NCBI GenBank assembly: GCA_963699105.1
Contig: CAVOTI010000005.1
Coordinates: forward strand, 186,001 to 250,000
Source: Bog-756 sp963699105
GTDB lineage: Bacteria > Actinomycetota > Acidimicrobiia > Acidimicrobiales > RAAP-2
Length of the DNA: 64,000 nucleotides
Reading direction: 5' to 3'
Part shown: piece by piece, positions 25,276 to 34,111 of the stretch
Layout of the letters: each line of letters starts with the position of its first letter
Position numbering within the stretch: position 1 is the stretch's first letter
The notes under the pieces: generated by a model
Databases searched by the model: none
Seen by the model: the letters and a program-made list of their open reading frames with translations, nothing else
What the model was told of the DNA's origin: nothing
Made by a program: the position numbers and the translations under genes

Positions 25276-27183
25276 GTGGCTGAGACCGCCGGGGCCGCCG
25301 CCCACCCGCTCGACCCGCTGGCCGCCGATGAGATGCGGGTGGCGCTGGCCGCCGTGCGGGCCTCGGGAAAGTTGCCCGAGTCCGCCCTCTTCTCGATGGT
25401 GGTGCTGGCCGAGCCGGCCAAGGAAGCAGTGGTCGGCCATCGTAGGGGCGACCCCGTCGACCGGTGTGTCCGGGTGCTGGCCGTCCCCGGCCCCGAGGCC
25501 AGGGTGGTGGATGCGGTCGTCTCCGTGCCGGCCGGGGAGATCGTCGAGTGGAACGAACATGACGGCGTCCGGCCGGCCCTGTTGTTCGACGACTCCTACC
25601 GGGCAATCCTCGCCCTCCGGGAGAACCCGGAATGGCAGGAGGCGATGCGGCGCCGGGGGATCACCGACTTCGAGAAGGTCCAGATCGATCCCTGGCCCAC
25701 CGGCAATTTCGCCAATCCGATAGAAGAGGACCGGCGCATCGCCCGCTGTCTGTCGTACTACCGCGAGGAACCCTCCGACAACGGTTACGCCCGGCCGGTG
25801 GAGGGTGTGCTGGCCACGGTCGACGCCGCCCGGGGGATCGTGCTGGACGTGATGGACCTCGGGGTCGTCCCCCTGCCACCTGGGCGGGGCAGCTATCTCC
25901 CCGCCGACAACCAACCGATGCGCACCGACCTGGCCCCGCTGGACATCGTCCAACCCGAGGGGACCAGCTTCACCCTCGACGGCAATCTTCTGAGCTGGCA
26001 GGGGTGGACCATGCGGGTGTCCATGCATCCCCTCGAGGGACTGGTGCTGCACACCGTCGGGTACGGCCCTCCGGGTGCCGTCCGTCCCATCCTCTACCGG
26101 GCCTCCATCAGCGAGATGGTCGTCCCCTACGGTGACCCCGGTCCGCTCCACGGGTGGAAGAACGCATTCGACGTGGGCGAGTGGGGCCTCGGCCGCATGG
26201 CCAACTCGCTGGCCCTGGATTGCGACTGCCTCGGGGCCATCACCTACCTCGACGCCACCTTGGCCAGCGAGCACGGTACGCCCTACGTGGTGGAGAACGC
26301 CATCTGCATCCACGAGGAGGACTACGGGATCCTCTGGAAGCACCTGGACATGGTCACCGGCCACGCCGAGGTGCGCCGATCCCGACGACTGGTCGTCTCG
26401 TCCATCGCCACCGTGGGCAACTACGAGTACGGGTTCTTCTGGTACTTCTACCTCGACGGCACCATCCAGCTGGAGGTCAAGCTCACCGGGATCATGTCGA
26501 CCCAGGCGCTGGCTCCCGGCCAGACAACCCCTTTCGGGGCGGTGGTGGCCGACGGCCTGGCCGCCCCTTTCCACCAGCATCTGTTCTGTGCCCGGCTCGA
26601 CCTGCAGGTGGACGGGCCGGTCAACCAGGCCTACGAGGTCTCCTTCGAGACCGTGCCGCCCGGCGACGACAACCCCATGGGCAACGCCTTCCGCCAACGG
26701 GTCGGGCTGCTGGCCTCGGAGTCGGAGGCTCAACGAGACGTCGATCCGACCAGCAGCCGTCACTGGAGGTTCGACAACCCCGAATCCCTGAACGGCCTGG
26801 GCCGGCCCGTGGCCTACAAGCTGATTCCGGGATCGACCCCCACCCTGCTGGCCCAGCCCGACTCGAGCATCGGGAGGCGGGCGGGCTTCGCCCAGCACAA
26901 CCTGTGGGTCACGCCCTACGCCCCCGCCGAGCGGCGGGCGGCGGGCGACTACCCCAACCAGCACCCGGGTGGGGACGGACTGCCCCGGTGGACGGCAGCC
27001 GACCGGTCGCTGGTCGGCACCGACATCGTGGCCTGGCACACCTTCGGAGTGAGCCACGCCCCCCGGCCCGAGGACTGGCCGGTGATGCCGGTCGAGTACT
27101 GCGGTTTCCACCTGGCCCCCGCCGGGTTCTTCGACCAGAACCCCAGCCTCGACGTCCCCCCGCCGTCGGGGCACTGCGTCTGA
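25276..27183 (+). CDS. Primary-amine oxidase (copper/TPQ amine oxidase)
   Basis: A 635-residue copper amine oxidase that turns a primary amine, O2 and water into aldehyde, ammonia and hydrogen peroxide. The tyrosine that becomes topaquinone is in VGNYEYGFFWYFY. Copper ligands are the HxH of PFHQHLFCARLD and the late His in EYCGFHLAPAGFF. The catalytic base Asp is in KNAFDVGEWGLGRMANS. GAAAGGA lies just before the GTG at 25276. No signal peptide is visible, so a cytoplasmic enzyme is expected, as in Arthrobacter. The amine substrate (phenylethylamine, histamine, tyramine or other) is not decided by sequence. Confidence 0.92.
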   Translation: MAETAGAAAHPLDPLAADEMRVALAAVRASGKLPESALFSMVVLAEPAKEAVVGHRRGDPVDRCVRVLAVPGPEARVVDAVVSVPAGEIVEWNEHDGVRPALLFDDSYRAILALRENPEWQEAMRRRGITDFEKVQIDPWPTGNFANPIEEDRRIARCLSYYREEPSDNGYARPVEGVLATVDAARGIVLDVMDLGVVPLPPGRGSYLPADNQPMRTDLAPLDIVQPEGTSFTLDGNLLSWQGWTMRVSMHPLEGLVLHTVGYGPPGAVRPILYRASISEMVVPYGDPGPLHGWKNAFDVGEWGLGRMANSLALDCDCLGAITYLDATLASEHGTPYVVENAICIHEEDYGILWKHLDMVTGHAEVRRSRRLVVSSIATVGNYEYGFFWYFYLDGTIQLEVKLTGIMSTQALAPGQTTPFGAVVADGLAAPFHQHLFCARLDLQVDGPVNQAYEVSFETVPPGDDNPMGNAFRQRVGLLASESEAQRDVDPTSSRHWRFDNPESLNGLGRPVAYKLIPGSTPTLLAQPDSSIGRRAGFAQHNLWVTPYAPAERRAAGDYPNQHPGGDGLPRWTAADRSLVGTDIVAWHTFGVSHAPRPEDWPVMPVEYCGFHLAPAGFFDQNPSLDVPPPSGHCV

Positions 27184-27192
27184 ATCATCCCG

Positions 27193-27230
27193 GGTGACCG
27201 GCGGCTCACCGTCCGCCGGACCCGGTCACC
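27193..27230. terminator. Stem-loop between convergent amine oxidase and thioredoxin-fold genes
   Basis: GGTGACCGG (27193-27201) and CCGGTCACC (27222-27230) form a perfect 9-bp stem, with a further GGCGG/CCGCC pairing possible inside. It fills the 55-bp gap between two convergent stops, so it may terminate both. No T-run follows, which is common in high-GC actinobacteria. Confidence 0.55.
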
Positions 27231-27238
27231 ACGAGAAC

Positions 27239-28294
27239 TCAGGTCGGCGGTCGGGCGCCCGGCACGGCTTGCAGCCCGTGGTAGGGCATTCCCTTGGCTT
27301 TCCACTCGTCGTACTTCTCGAGGAACGCCTGGCCGAAGGGGTCCTCCCCGACAAGGGGCATCCCCGCCCTCCAGATGGTCAGGTCGTCGGGGGCCAGTTC
27401 GGTGGCCCGCCGCACGTGCCGGCGGGTGGCCGCCTCGTCCCCGCGCCGGTACGTCTCGGACGCCAGTCGGAAATGGAGCCGGGCCAGCACCTCGTCCTCG
27501 GAGAGGTCGCCCACCGCTCCCCGTGCCTGCTCGGCCGTCACCGGCACATCGCCGTTCCTCACCCATCGGCGGATCTCCTCGAGGTGGGGACCGGACTCGA
27601 CCCCGGTGAAGTCGGCGAAGATGTCGCTCCCGAAGGCGACTCCGTTGGGGCGGACGATGTTGTCTTCCTCGTCGATCCACACCACGGTGGGCACGTTGGA
27701 GATGGCGTAGGACTCGGTCAGGACATGGTTGGGGTCGTAGAGGACCGGCATGGTGATCCCGTCGATCCACGGCGTCACGTCCTCGGCCGACCGGTCGATG
27801 GCCACGGCCAGAACGGTGAAATCCTCAGGGCTCAGCTCGTCGTGGAGGTCCTGCCAACCGGGTAGGTCGTACCGGCACCCGCACCAGCTCGAGAAGGTGA
27901 CCAACGCCTTCTTCTTGCCGGCCCACTCCCCGAGGGCGTGGAGCGTCCCCCCGACGTCGGGGAGCTCGAAGGCCGGAGCCCGAAGCTCCTCGAGGGCCTG
28001 GCGACGAAGCTCGGCCGGTAGGGCCAGGGCCACCAGTCCGGCGTCCACGTCGACCACCGCCGGCCGGCCGAGGGCGCTGGCCACCGCCACGAGGTCCAGC
28101 CGGTCACCGACCATGAGGGCGCCGATATCTGCCACCGGGACGCAGGCCTGCTGACGGCACAGTCCCTTCGGCGTCAGCTCCCATCCCAGTGCCTCGGGCA
28201 ACCGATCGACATCGATCAGGATGGTGTGGCGGGCCGGATCGGGCGTACCCTCCACCGTCCTCACCTCGAAATCGATGATGGTGACCTGCGTCAT
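27239..28294 (-). CDS. Thioredoxin-fold (TlpA/AhpC-like) protein with a helical C-terminus
   Basis: A 351-residue protein. The centre carries a redoxin domain: DVGGTLHALGEWAGKKKALV, then VTFSSWCGCRYDLPGW, with a CxC in place of the usual CxxC, and later ISNVPTVVWIDEEDNIV, the cis-Pro region. The N-terminal 110 residues have no family I recognise. The C-terminal 90 residues are helical and TPR-like (LHFRLASETYRRGDEAATRR). It probably reduces disulfides or peroxide. No signal peptide is seen, so it is likely cytoplasmic; it might protect against hydrogen peroxide from the neighbouring amine oxidase (inference). Confidence 0.72.
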   Translation of the reverse strand: MTQVTIIDFEVRTVEGTPDPARHTILIDVDRLPEALGWELTPKGLCRQQACVPVADIGALMVGDRLDLVAVASALGRPAVVDVDAGLVALALPAELRRQALEELRAPAFELPDVGGTLHALGEWAGKKKALVTFSSWCGCRYDLPGWQDLHDELSPEDFTVLAVAIDRSAEDVTPWIDGITMPVLYDPNHVLTESYAISNVPTVVWIDEEDNIVRPNGVAFGSDIFADFTGVESGPHLEEIRRWVRNGDVPVTAEQARGAVGDLSEDEVLARLHFRLASETYRRGDEAATRRHVRRATELAPDDLTIWRAGMPLVGEDPFGQAFLEKYDEWKAKGMPYHGLQAVPGARPPT

Positions 28295-28344
28295 TCCACT
28301 CCCCCCTTGGTGGCGTCCCACCGTTGTCGGTGGCACCCGCCCTG

Positions 28345-29775
28345 TCAACACCGGCCCTCATCGGCGCGGGGCCGGACCATGCTCATGGCCGTGGTCCGGC
28401 CAGCCCGCAGGCCTCGGCGAACTGCCGCGCTCCGGGCCACGAAGCCGCCCTCTCCCTCGGGCGTGGGCGCGGCCGGCGAGAACAGCACCACACCTCCGGG
28501 CGGAGTCGAGGCCCGGGCCCGCCTGACGGCGTCGTCCAGCCCGGTGGCCACCTCGACCTCCAGCCGTGGTCCGTGCCCTGCCCCTCCGGCGGCCAGGGCG
28601 TCCAAGGGTGCCGCCAACCGGTCCGGATCGGGAGGGAGGACGATCACCCTCGGTGCCGGACAGCGCCCGACCAACACCTGCACCAGCCCGGTCGGGTCAA
28701 CACCGCGATCGGCGCCGCCCACGATCACCGTCAGCGCCCGGTCGGCGAAGGCCTCGACCGAGGCCACGGTGGCGAAGGGGTTGGAGGCCAGGGCGTCATC
28801 GACGAACGTCACTCCGTCACGCATGCCGATGGTCCGGCATCGGGAGGGAAGTCCCTCGAAGCCCTCGACCGCCGCGGCCACGGCCTTCGACGAGGGAGCT
28901 CGGCCGTTGAGCAGGAGGCACCCGGCCACGGCTCCGCACAGGTTCCAGAGGTTGTGGCGGCCGGGTGCCCGCAATCCGCCGGCATCGGCCAGGATGGACC
29001 CGTCCACCTCGATGTGGGCCGAGGGGGTCACCCACACCCGACCCCGGGGGCCGAAGAGCGTGCGGTCCGGATGGCCTTCGGTGCGGTGGACAGCCTCGGG
29101 GCTGCCGGCATTGACGGCCAGCGCTCCGGGGGGCCCGGCCTCGACCAGTCGGAGCTTGTCCCGGTAGTACTCCTCCACCCCCCCGTGCCAGTCCAGGTGA
29201 TCAGGGGCCAGGCTGGTCACCACGCACACGCCGGGCGAGACGGTCACGTCGGCCGCCTGATAGGAAGAGACCTCGACGACATACGCATCGACCGGCGGGC
29301 GACCGTACATCTCGGTCACCGGGACACCGATGTTCCCGATCAGCGCCACCTCGAGACCGTCCTCTTCCAGGATCGAGGCAGCCAAGGTGGCCGTGGTGCT
29401 CTTGCCCTTGGTGCCGGTGACGGCGACCACCCGGGCGTCGGCAAAATCCTCCAGCCACAGCGCCATGGCCGTGGTGATCACCACCCCGGCGGCTTCGGCG
29501 TCCACCAGCTCCGGTCGGTACCGGCTGACCCCTGGCGAGCGGACTACCACGTCGACGTCTCTCCACTCGACCTGGCCCGGAGCATGGACGGGCCGCCCGG
29601 CCGCCCGGGTCGAGGCGGAGGCCACCGCTCCGGGGTGGTCATCGATCGACCCGGGGTGGTCATCGATCAACAGCGGGACGACACCGCGCTCGGCCAGCAG
29701 GCCGATCATGGCCCGGCCTTCTCGGCCCAGACCCCAGACGGCCACCCGGAGGGTGCACAGTTCCTCGAGGGTCAT
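28345..29775 (-). CDS. murD2: UDP-N-acetylmuramoyl-L-alanine--L-glutamate ligase (MurD2-type Mur ligase)
   Basis: A 476-residue ATP-dependent Mur ligase of the MurD family. Seen: the N-terminal LRVAVWGLGREGRAMIGLL, the ATP loop VAVTGTKGKSTTATLAASIL, YVVEVSSYQAADV, LAPDHLDWHGGVEEYYRDK and FVDDALASNPFATVASVEAF. It overlaps murL by ATGA. In Xanthomonas the murD2-murL pair adds L-Glu to UDP-MurNAc-L-Ala and then epimerises it, bypassing glutamate racemase. The close linkage here argues for the L-Glu-adding MurD2 activity. An 18-bp tandem duplication makes IDDHPGSIDDHPG near residue 36. Confidence 0.85.
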   Translation of the reverse strand: MTLEELCTLRVAVWGLGREGRAMIGLLAERGVVPLLIDDHPGSIDDHPGAVASASTRAAGRPVHAPGQVEWRDVDVVVRSPGVSRYRPELVDAEAAGVVITTAMALWLEDFADARVVAVTGTKGKSTTATLAASILEEDGLEVALIGNIGVPVTEMYGRPPVDAYVVEVSSYQAADVTVSPGVCVVTSLAPDHLDWHGGVEEYYRDKLRLVEAGPPGALAVNAGSPEAVHRTEGHPDRTLFGPRGRVWVTPSAHIEVDGSILADAGGLRAPGRHNLWNLCGAVAGCLLLNGRAPSSKAVAAAVEGFEGLPSRCRTIGMRDGVTFVDDALASNPFATVASVEAFADRALTVIVGGADRGVDPTGLVQVLVGRCPAPRVIVLPPDPDRLAAPLDALAAGGAGHGPRLEVEVATGLDDAVRRARASTPPGGVVLFSPAAPTPEGEGGFVARSAAVRRGLRAGRTTAMSMVRPRADEGRC

Positions 29776-31133
29776 GCCGTCCCGCTCAGTCGGCGCTCCA
29801 CGGCCTCGGCCAGATCTCCGCCGGCGAAGGCCGAAGGCGGGCCCGGGGTGAACAGGGCCATGACGTCGTCCTCCGAGACCAGGCTCCGGGCCCGCTCGGT
29901 CAGGGCCGCCACCACCACCTTGTCCTTCCATCGGGGACGTGAGGAGAGGAGCCGTAGGGCGGCGGCAGACTCGCGACGTTCTCCCACGCACTCGAACGGC
30001 TTGCCGTCCTCGCTCATCAGGGAGGCGAATCCTGCCACCTGGTCGGGCTGGGCGAACATGTCCCGCCCGATGATGGCGGTCACCTCATCGGGCTCGAGAA
30101 ACGGAGCCAGCATCAAGCCCACGAAACGGCATTTGGGACAGTTCCCGCACCACCCGTCGCCCGCCCCGGCCGTCTGGCGGAACACGGTATTGCAGCTGCA
30201 GAAGCTGGCGTGGTACTCGGGCAGCCGGGCGAAGGCCCGGGCGATGGCCAGTTCGGAGTAGGGGCGGAGAGCCGACCCGTAATTCAGCCCGGGGTCGATG
30301 GAGGTGACGATGAGATCTCGCAGGAGCTGCTCGAATTCGAGGCTCTTGGAGTACTGGTGGTTCACCGGCGTCCCGTCGACGGTGATCGTCTCCTCGCTGG
30401 CCGATCGCTCCACGGCCATGGCGATGGTGTCGTAGCCGTACAGGAAGCTCCCGACCACGGCGACGAGGGAGATGATGGCGGTGATCGGCACATGACCGTT
30501 GAGGGCGCCGGACCGGTTGAGCTCGGCCAGGTTGGGTGCCAGCCTGCGGCGGACCACCAACAGCTCGAGACCGGCTCGGTCGGCCAGGTCGAACATCAGC
30601 GGATGGGGGTTGACGGCGAAGAGGCGGGGCCGCCGGTGCTTCACTGCGTCGATGAGCACCATCGAGTCCTTGCCGCCACCGATGGGTACCAGCAGCCCTC
30701 CGGGCCGGTCGACGGAGACGGGTGGTCCCCCAGGGGCCCTGACCGCTCCACACCGGATCGATACCCGATGGGGAACCACGAACCGGTTGGCCACCGCGAA
30801 CTCCCGGAGCCCGTCGTCGTAGAGGTGATGATGGAACGCCAGCTCGGTCCGGCTCAGCCCGTCGCCCTCCAGTTCGACGTCGAGCGGCGCCGCCACCTTG
30901 TAGTAGCTGGTGCCGGCAGCGACATGCAGATGGAGCAGGGCCCGTTCGAAACCGGCGGTGGCCACCCCCGGATCCACGGTGGGCTCGGTCTCGAACCTGA
31001 TGGTCTCCACGAACTCGGGGCCATCGTCGAATGCGTAGTGGAGCGAGACGGTTCTCGAGGTGGGATCGAACGAACGACGGGTCACCCGGAATTGGCCGAC
31101 TGAGCCCGGATCGAATCGGCAGGCCTCGCTCAT
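29772..31133 (-). CDS. murL: UDP-MurNAc-L-Ala-L-Glu epimerase (MurL)
   Basis: A 453-residue protein that fits MurL, which converts the terminal L-Glu of UDP-MurNAc-L-Ala-L-Glu to D-Glu using ATP. Marks are the nucleotide-binding VPIGGGKDSMVLIDA, a PP-loop-like sequence, and the cysteine-rich YHASFCSCNTVFRQTAG plus GWCGNCPKCRFVGLML. The N-terminal 140 residues form a beta-rich domain (LHYAFDDGPEFVETIRFE). The stop overlaps murD2 by ATGA, matching the known gene pair. It starts 20 bp after the histidine phosphatase gene, in the same direction. A general PP-loop ATPase annotation would be the alternative. Confidence 0.85.
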   Translation of the reverse strand: MSEACRFDPGSVGQFRVTRRSFDPTSRTVSLHYAFDDGPEFVETIRFETEPTVDPGVATAGFERALLHLHVAAGTSYYKVAAPLDVELEGDGLSRTELAFHHHLYDDGLREFAVANRFVVPHRVSIRCGAVRAPGGPPVSVDRPGGLLVPIGGGKDSMVLIDAVKHRRPRLFAVNPHPLMFDLADRAGLELLVVRRRLAPNLAELNRSGALNGHVPITAIISLVAVVGSFLYGYDTIAMAVERSASEETITVDGTPVNHQYSKSLEFEQLLRDLIVTSIDPGLNYGSALRPYSELAIARAFARLPEYHASFCSCNTVFRQTAGAGDGWCGNCPKCRFVGLMLAPFLEPDEVTAIIGRDMFAQPDQVAGFASLMSEDGKPFECVGERRESAAALRLLSSRPRWKDKVVVAALTERARSLVSEDDVMALFTPGPPSAFAGGDLAEAVERRLSGTA

Positions 31134-31152
31134 CGCGTCACGAGCGTAATGG

Positions 31153-31645
31153 TCAGCTCTGCTTGGTCGACTTCGGCGGTCCAGCCGGCACTCGCCGGAT
31201 GTGCTCGACGATGGCCAATGACGTGCCGTTTTCCTGGATCACCCAGCACTCGCCCTTCTGCAGGCGCAAGGTCGTCCGGCCCACGGTGTCGGACTCGGGG
31301 ACCAGGGCCCCGAGGATGGCCGTCGACACGTCGCCGTGGGTACAGATGACGGCCGACTCCCCCGCCATGGTGGTGATCAGTCGGATGGCGTCGGCTCCGT
31401 GGCCTTCGCCGAGCTCGTCTACCGACTCCACCCCCGACTGGAGCGCCTCGGCCAGCGGCTGCACCGTCTCACGGCAACGGGTGAAGGGACTAGAGAGGAT
31501 CCGTTGGGGCCGGTAGCCCGTCAGCAGGGGGACGAGAGCCGTGGCCCGGGCCCGTCCACGGGCGGTGAGCGGGACGCGTCCGATCATCCCCCGTGTAGGT
31601 ACTGCGTCTTCCTGCTTGGGCATGTCTCACTACCAGCAGCGGCAT
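31153..31645 (-). CDS. Histidine phosphatase family protein (one frameshift)
   Basis: Phosphoglycerate-mutase-like phosphatase. Read straight, the frame starts at 31623 and lacks the catalytic N-terminus. The other frame from the ATG at 31645 gives MPLLVVRHAQAGRRSTYTGD, with the RHG-type active site, and removing one base from the run at 31571-31573 joins it to RPLTARGRARATALVPLL. The rest shows RILSSPFTRCRETVQPL and VICTHGDVSTAILG, the second catalytic His. The closest pattern I know is the C-terminal phosphatase domain of mycobacterial MutT1, here without a NUDIX domain. It lies directly upstream of murL and may share its transcript. Confidence 0.75.
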
Positions 31646-31702
31646 CTCCACGATGCTCCCATGTCGGTAGCCGGCGGCGGCTGATCCCGCCGGCCCTCGG
31701 GG

Positions 31703-32218
31703 CTAATGGCCGAACCCGGGTACGTCGAGGGCCGATGACCCGGGGAGCGGAAAGACTTCGAGTTCACGGCCGTGCCGGGCCAGCGAGTGATACCGCCGCT
31801 CGGCGAACCACCATCGTTCGGATCGCAGGACGTAACGGTCGTGATAGAGGCCGTAGGCGGTGGTCCACCGGCCGCTGTCCCGGCTCTGGCGCTGTTCGCA
31901 CATGAACATGCGGCTCACCGCAGTGCCCGACGAGGGACCGTCGGGAAAGAGCACGTGGGCGTTGAGGATGACGAATTCGAAGAACTCGAACTGGTCCACC
32001 GCACCACTGATGAACGCTCCCAGCTGTTCGGGGCCGTCCAGGCGCACCGGCTCACCGGTCCTCCGGTCGACGACCACCGGTGCATCGGGGACGAACAGCT
32101 CGGCCAGCTCGGGCCAGGCCCGGCGGTTGACGACGTCGGCGTAGGCATGCTGGAGCCTTCTCACTCCAGTGGCGTGCACAGCCTCGGCGACCAGCGGATC
32201 GTCCAGCACCCATCGCAC
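31703..32218 (-). CDS. SnoaL-like (NTF2-fold) protein
   Basis: A 171-residue protein with the cone-shaped NTF2 fold pattern: VRRLQHAYADVVNRRAWPELAELFVPDA at the N-terminus and WTTAYGLYHDRYVLRSERWWFAERRY near the end. Members include polyketide cyclases, isomerases and dehydrochlorinases, and many have no known role. The frame opens at 32218 with ATG after a weak ribosome binding site. It is on the same strand as the histidine phosphatase, 57 bp upstream of it. No specific function can be assigned. Confidence 0.72.
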   Translation of the reverse strand: MRWVLDDPLVAEAVHATGVRRLQHAYADVVNRRAWPELAELFVPDAPVVVDRRTGEPVRLDGPEQLGAFISGAVDQFEFFEFVILNAHVLFPDGPSSGTAVSRMFMCEQRQSRDSGRWTTAYGLYHDRYVLRSERWWFAERRYHSLARHGRELEVFPLPGSSALDVPGFGH

Positions 32219-32335
32219 GTTAGCGGCACGTTCGGCGGGACACGGCGCTGACGCCCCGGCACGGTCACCCGTGGCACGGAGGCGTGTTGTCGACCGGCGC
32301 CGATCTGCGATGCGCGGCGGGATGCCAGGGGGCGG

Positions 32336-34111
32336 TCAGCCCCCGAACCCCCCGGCGGCCCGGAAGCCGCCTCCTCCGAAGCCGCCTCCACCGAAGCCGC
32401 CAGCGCCGCCCAGGGCGCCACCGATGCGTGTGGTGTTGGTGGAAGTGGAGGGAAGGGGCTCGGCCAGGTCGGCCAAAGAAATGGTCTCACCGGGACTGAC
32501 ACCCGACTTCACCTGGGTGAGAATGGCGCCGACCGTGCCCAGCGTGACCCGCACCTCCTTGGGAGTGTTGCCGTCGACAACAGTCACCAGATGGATCGTC
32601 CCAATCGTTCGCACGGCCGAGGACGGGACGGTGGTCACCCCCACCGACTTCTTGACGACGATGGACACGCTGGCGTCGGCACCGGACAGCTGTCCCAGGT
32701 CGGACGAGTCCAGTGAGATGGTGACCGGGTAGGTGGTGGTGGAGGTGCTGGTGGTGGCCAGCACGCCGATCGACGACACCTGGCCATCCTCCACCTGATT
32801 GGTGGCGTCCGGGGTGATCACGGCCTGCTGACCGACCGACACCTGGGCGATATCGGCCACGGGGATGGTGGTGGACACGTCATACGACGTACCACCGCCG
32901 ATCACCACGATCTCCGGGCTCGTGCTCGATCCGGCGGTCACCGAGTCGCCCGGAGCGATGGACACCGAGGCGACCGTACCGGAGATGGTGGTCACCAGAC
33001 TGGCGCCACCGAGGGCCTGTTGGGCATCGGCCAGGTTGGCCTGGGCGGTGTCGACCGATGCCTGGTCGACGGCAACCTGCTGGGCGCTGGCCATCTTCGA
33101 GGAGCCACTGCCCGACCCGGACCCGGTTCCGGAAGTGGCACTCTTCGAACTGGCCGACGAGGCGCTGCTCGCCTGGGAACCGGACGAACCGGACGAACCG
33201 GACGAACCGGAGGTTCCGGAAGTGAGGGCGGCGTTGAGGGCGCTCTCGGCAGCCGAGACAGTTTTGAGGTCGGCGGTCACCGCTGACTGGGCCGAGCTCG
33301 CCTGGCTGAGGGCTTGGCTGCAGGTGGTGGGGCTGGACTGGCCACCCGCACTTCCGGCGGTGGGGCTGGACGACGTTTGGCCCCCGGGACTCGCCTCGGG
33401 ACCGGCAACATCGGGACTGGAAGCCGTGGTCGTGGTGGTGGTGGTCGGTGTGTTGGTCGGTGTGGTGGTCGGTGTGGTGGTCGTGGAGTCGGCGCACAGC
33501 GTCGTGGCCGCCGTCAGGGCGGCCGATGCCTGTGACGAGTCGTTGTCCGCCGCCGTCTGGGCCGCGGTCAGTGCCCCCTGCAGTTTTTCGATCTGTCCGG
33601 TGTCCCCGGCCGACTGACCGGGCGTCGAGGCCGACGAGCCGGTCGGCGTCGTCGACGCCGTGGAGGTGGCGGTCGACGAGGTCTCGCTCGCCTCGGCAGT
33701 GGCCAAGGTGGCCTGGGCCGATGCCACCGAGGCCTGAGCCGTCGTCACCGCCGCGTCCAGCGTGGTGATGTCGAGGGACGCCAAAGTCTGTCCGGCAGTG
33801 ACGGCCTGGCCGACCGACACGTCGACGGTGCTGACCGTGCCGGAGGCGTTGAAGTTGAGATCGGCCTGGTTGACAGGCGTGATCGTCCCCACCGACTCGA
33901 GGGTCGCCTCCACCGTGCCGGTACCGACGGTGGCAGTCCGGTAGGTGGCGGCGGCGCTTCCGGTCAATGCCCAGGCCACCAGGGCAGCGACGACCAGGAC
34001 CACGGCCACCCCGATGCGAAACGGCGAGAACCAGACAAGGCCGGCGGGACCCGGGCTCAATCCTTCATGGCCCGGGCCCCCTGTGGCCTGTTCAGGCACC
34101 GGCTCCACCAC
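32336..34111 (-). CDS. Membrane-fusion/adaptor protein (HlyD/MacA-like) with Ser/Thr-rich insert
   Basis: A 591-residue adaptor anchored by one N-terminal helix (FRIGVAVVLVVAALVAWALTG). A lipoyl/barrel-sandwich half follows (VGTITPVNQADLNFNASGTV and VSVGQAVTAGQTLASLD), then a long hairpin region. Inside it is a low-complexity insert of Thr, Pro, Ser and Gly, including PTTTPTNTPTTTT and GSSGSSGSSGS. The barrel half resumes at GGASLVTTISGTVASVSIAPG. The last 25 residues are Gly/Phe-rich (GGFGGGGFGGGG). It is the distal gene of a MacAB-like operon and overlaps the lipoprotein gene by 20 bases. In a monoderm it would link the permease to the cell wall or a substrate. Confidence 0.82.
   Translation of the reverse strand: MVEPVPEQATGGPGHEGLSPGPAGLVWFSPFRIGVAVVLVVAALVAWALTGSAAATYRTATVGTGTVEATLESVGTITPVNQADLNFNASGTVSTVDVSVGQAVTAGQTLASLDITTLDAAVTTAQASVASAQATLATAEASETSSTATSTASTTPTGSSASTPGQSAGDTGQIEKLQGALTAAQTAADNDSSQASAALTAATTLCADSTTTTPTTTPTNTPTTTTTTTASSPDVAGPEASPGGQTSSSPTAGSAGGQSSPTTCSQALSQASSAQSAVTADLKTVSAAESALNAALTSGTSGSSGSSGSSGSQASSASSASSKSATSGTGSGSGSGSSKMASAQQVAVDQASVDTAQANLADAQQALGGASLVTTISGTVASVSIAPGDSVTAGSSTSPEIVVIGGGTSYDVSTTIPVADIAQVSVGQQAVITPDATNQVEDGQVSSIGVLATTSTSTTTYPVTISLDSSDLGQLSGADASVSIVVKKSVGVTTVPSSAVRTIGTIHLVTVVDGNTPKEVRVTLGTVGAILTQVKSGVSPGETISLADLAEPLPSTSTNTTRIGGALGGAGGFGGGGFGGGGFRAAGGFGG

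Noticed and set aside
25205..25723. ATG frame MTHHPTELDT as the amine oxidase start
   Set aside because: It lies in a different frame from the amine oxidase core; GTG 25276 has a ribosome binding site and the right frame.
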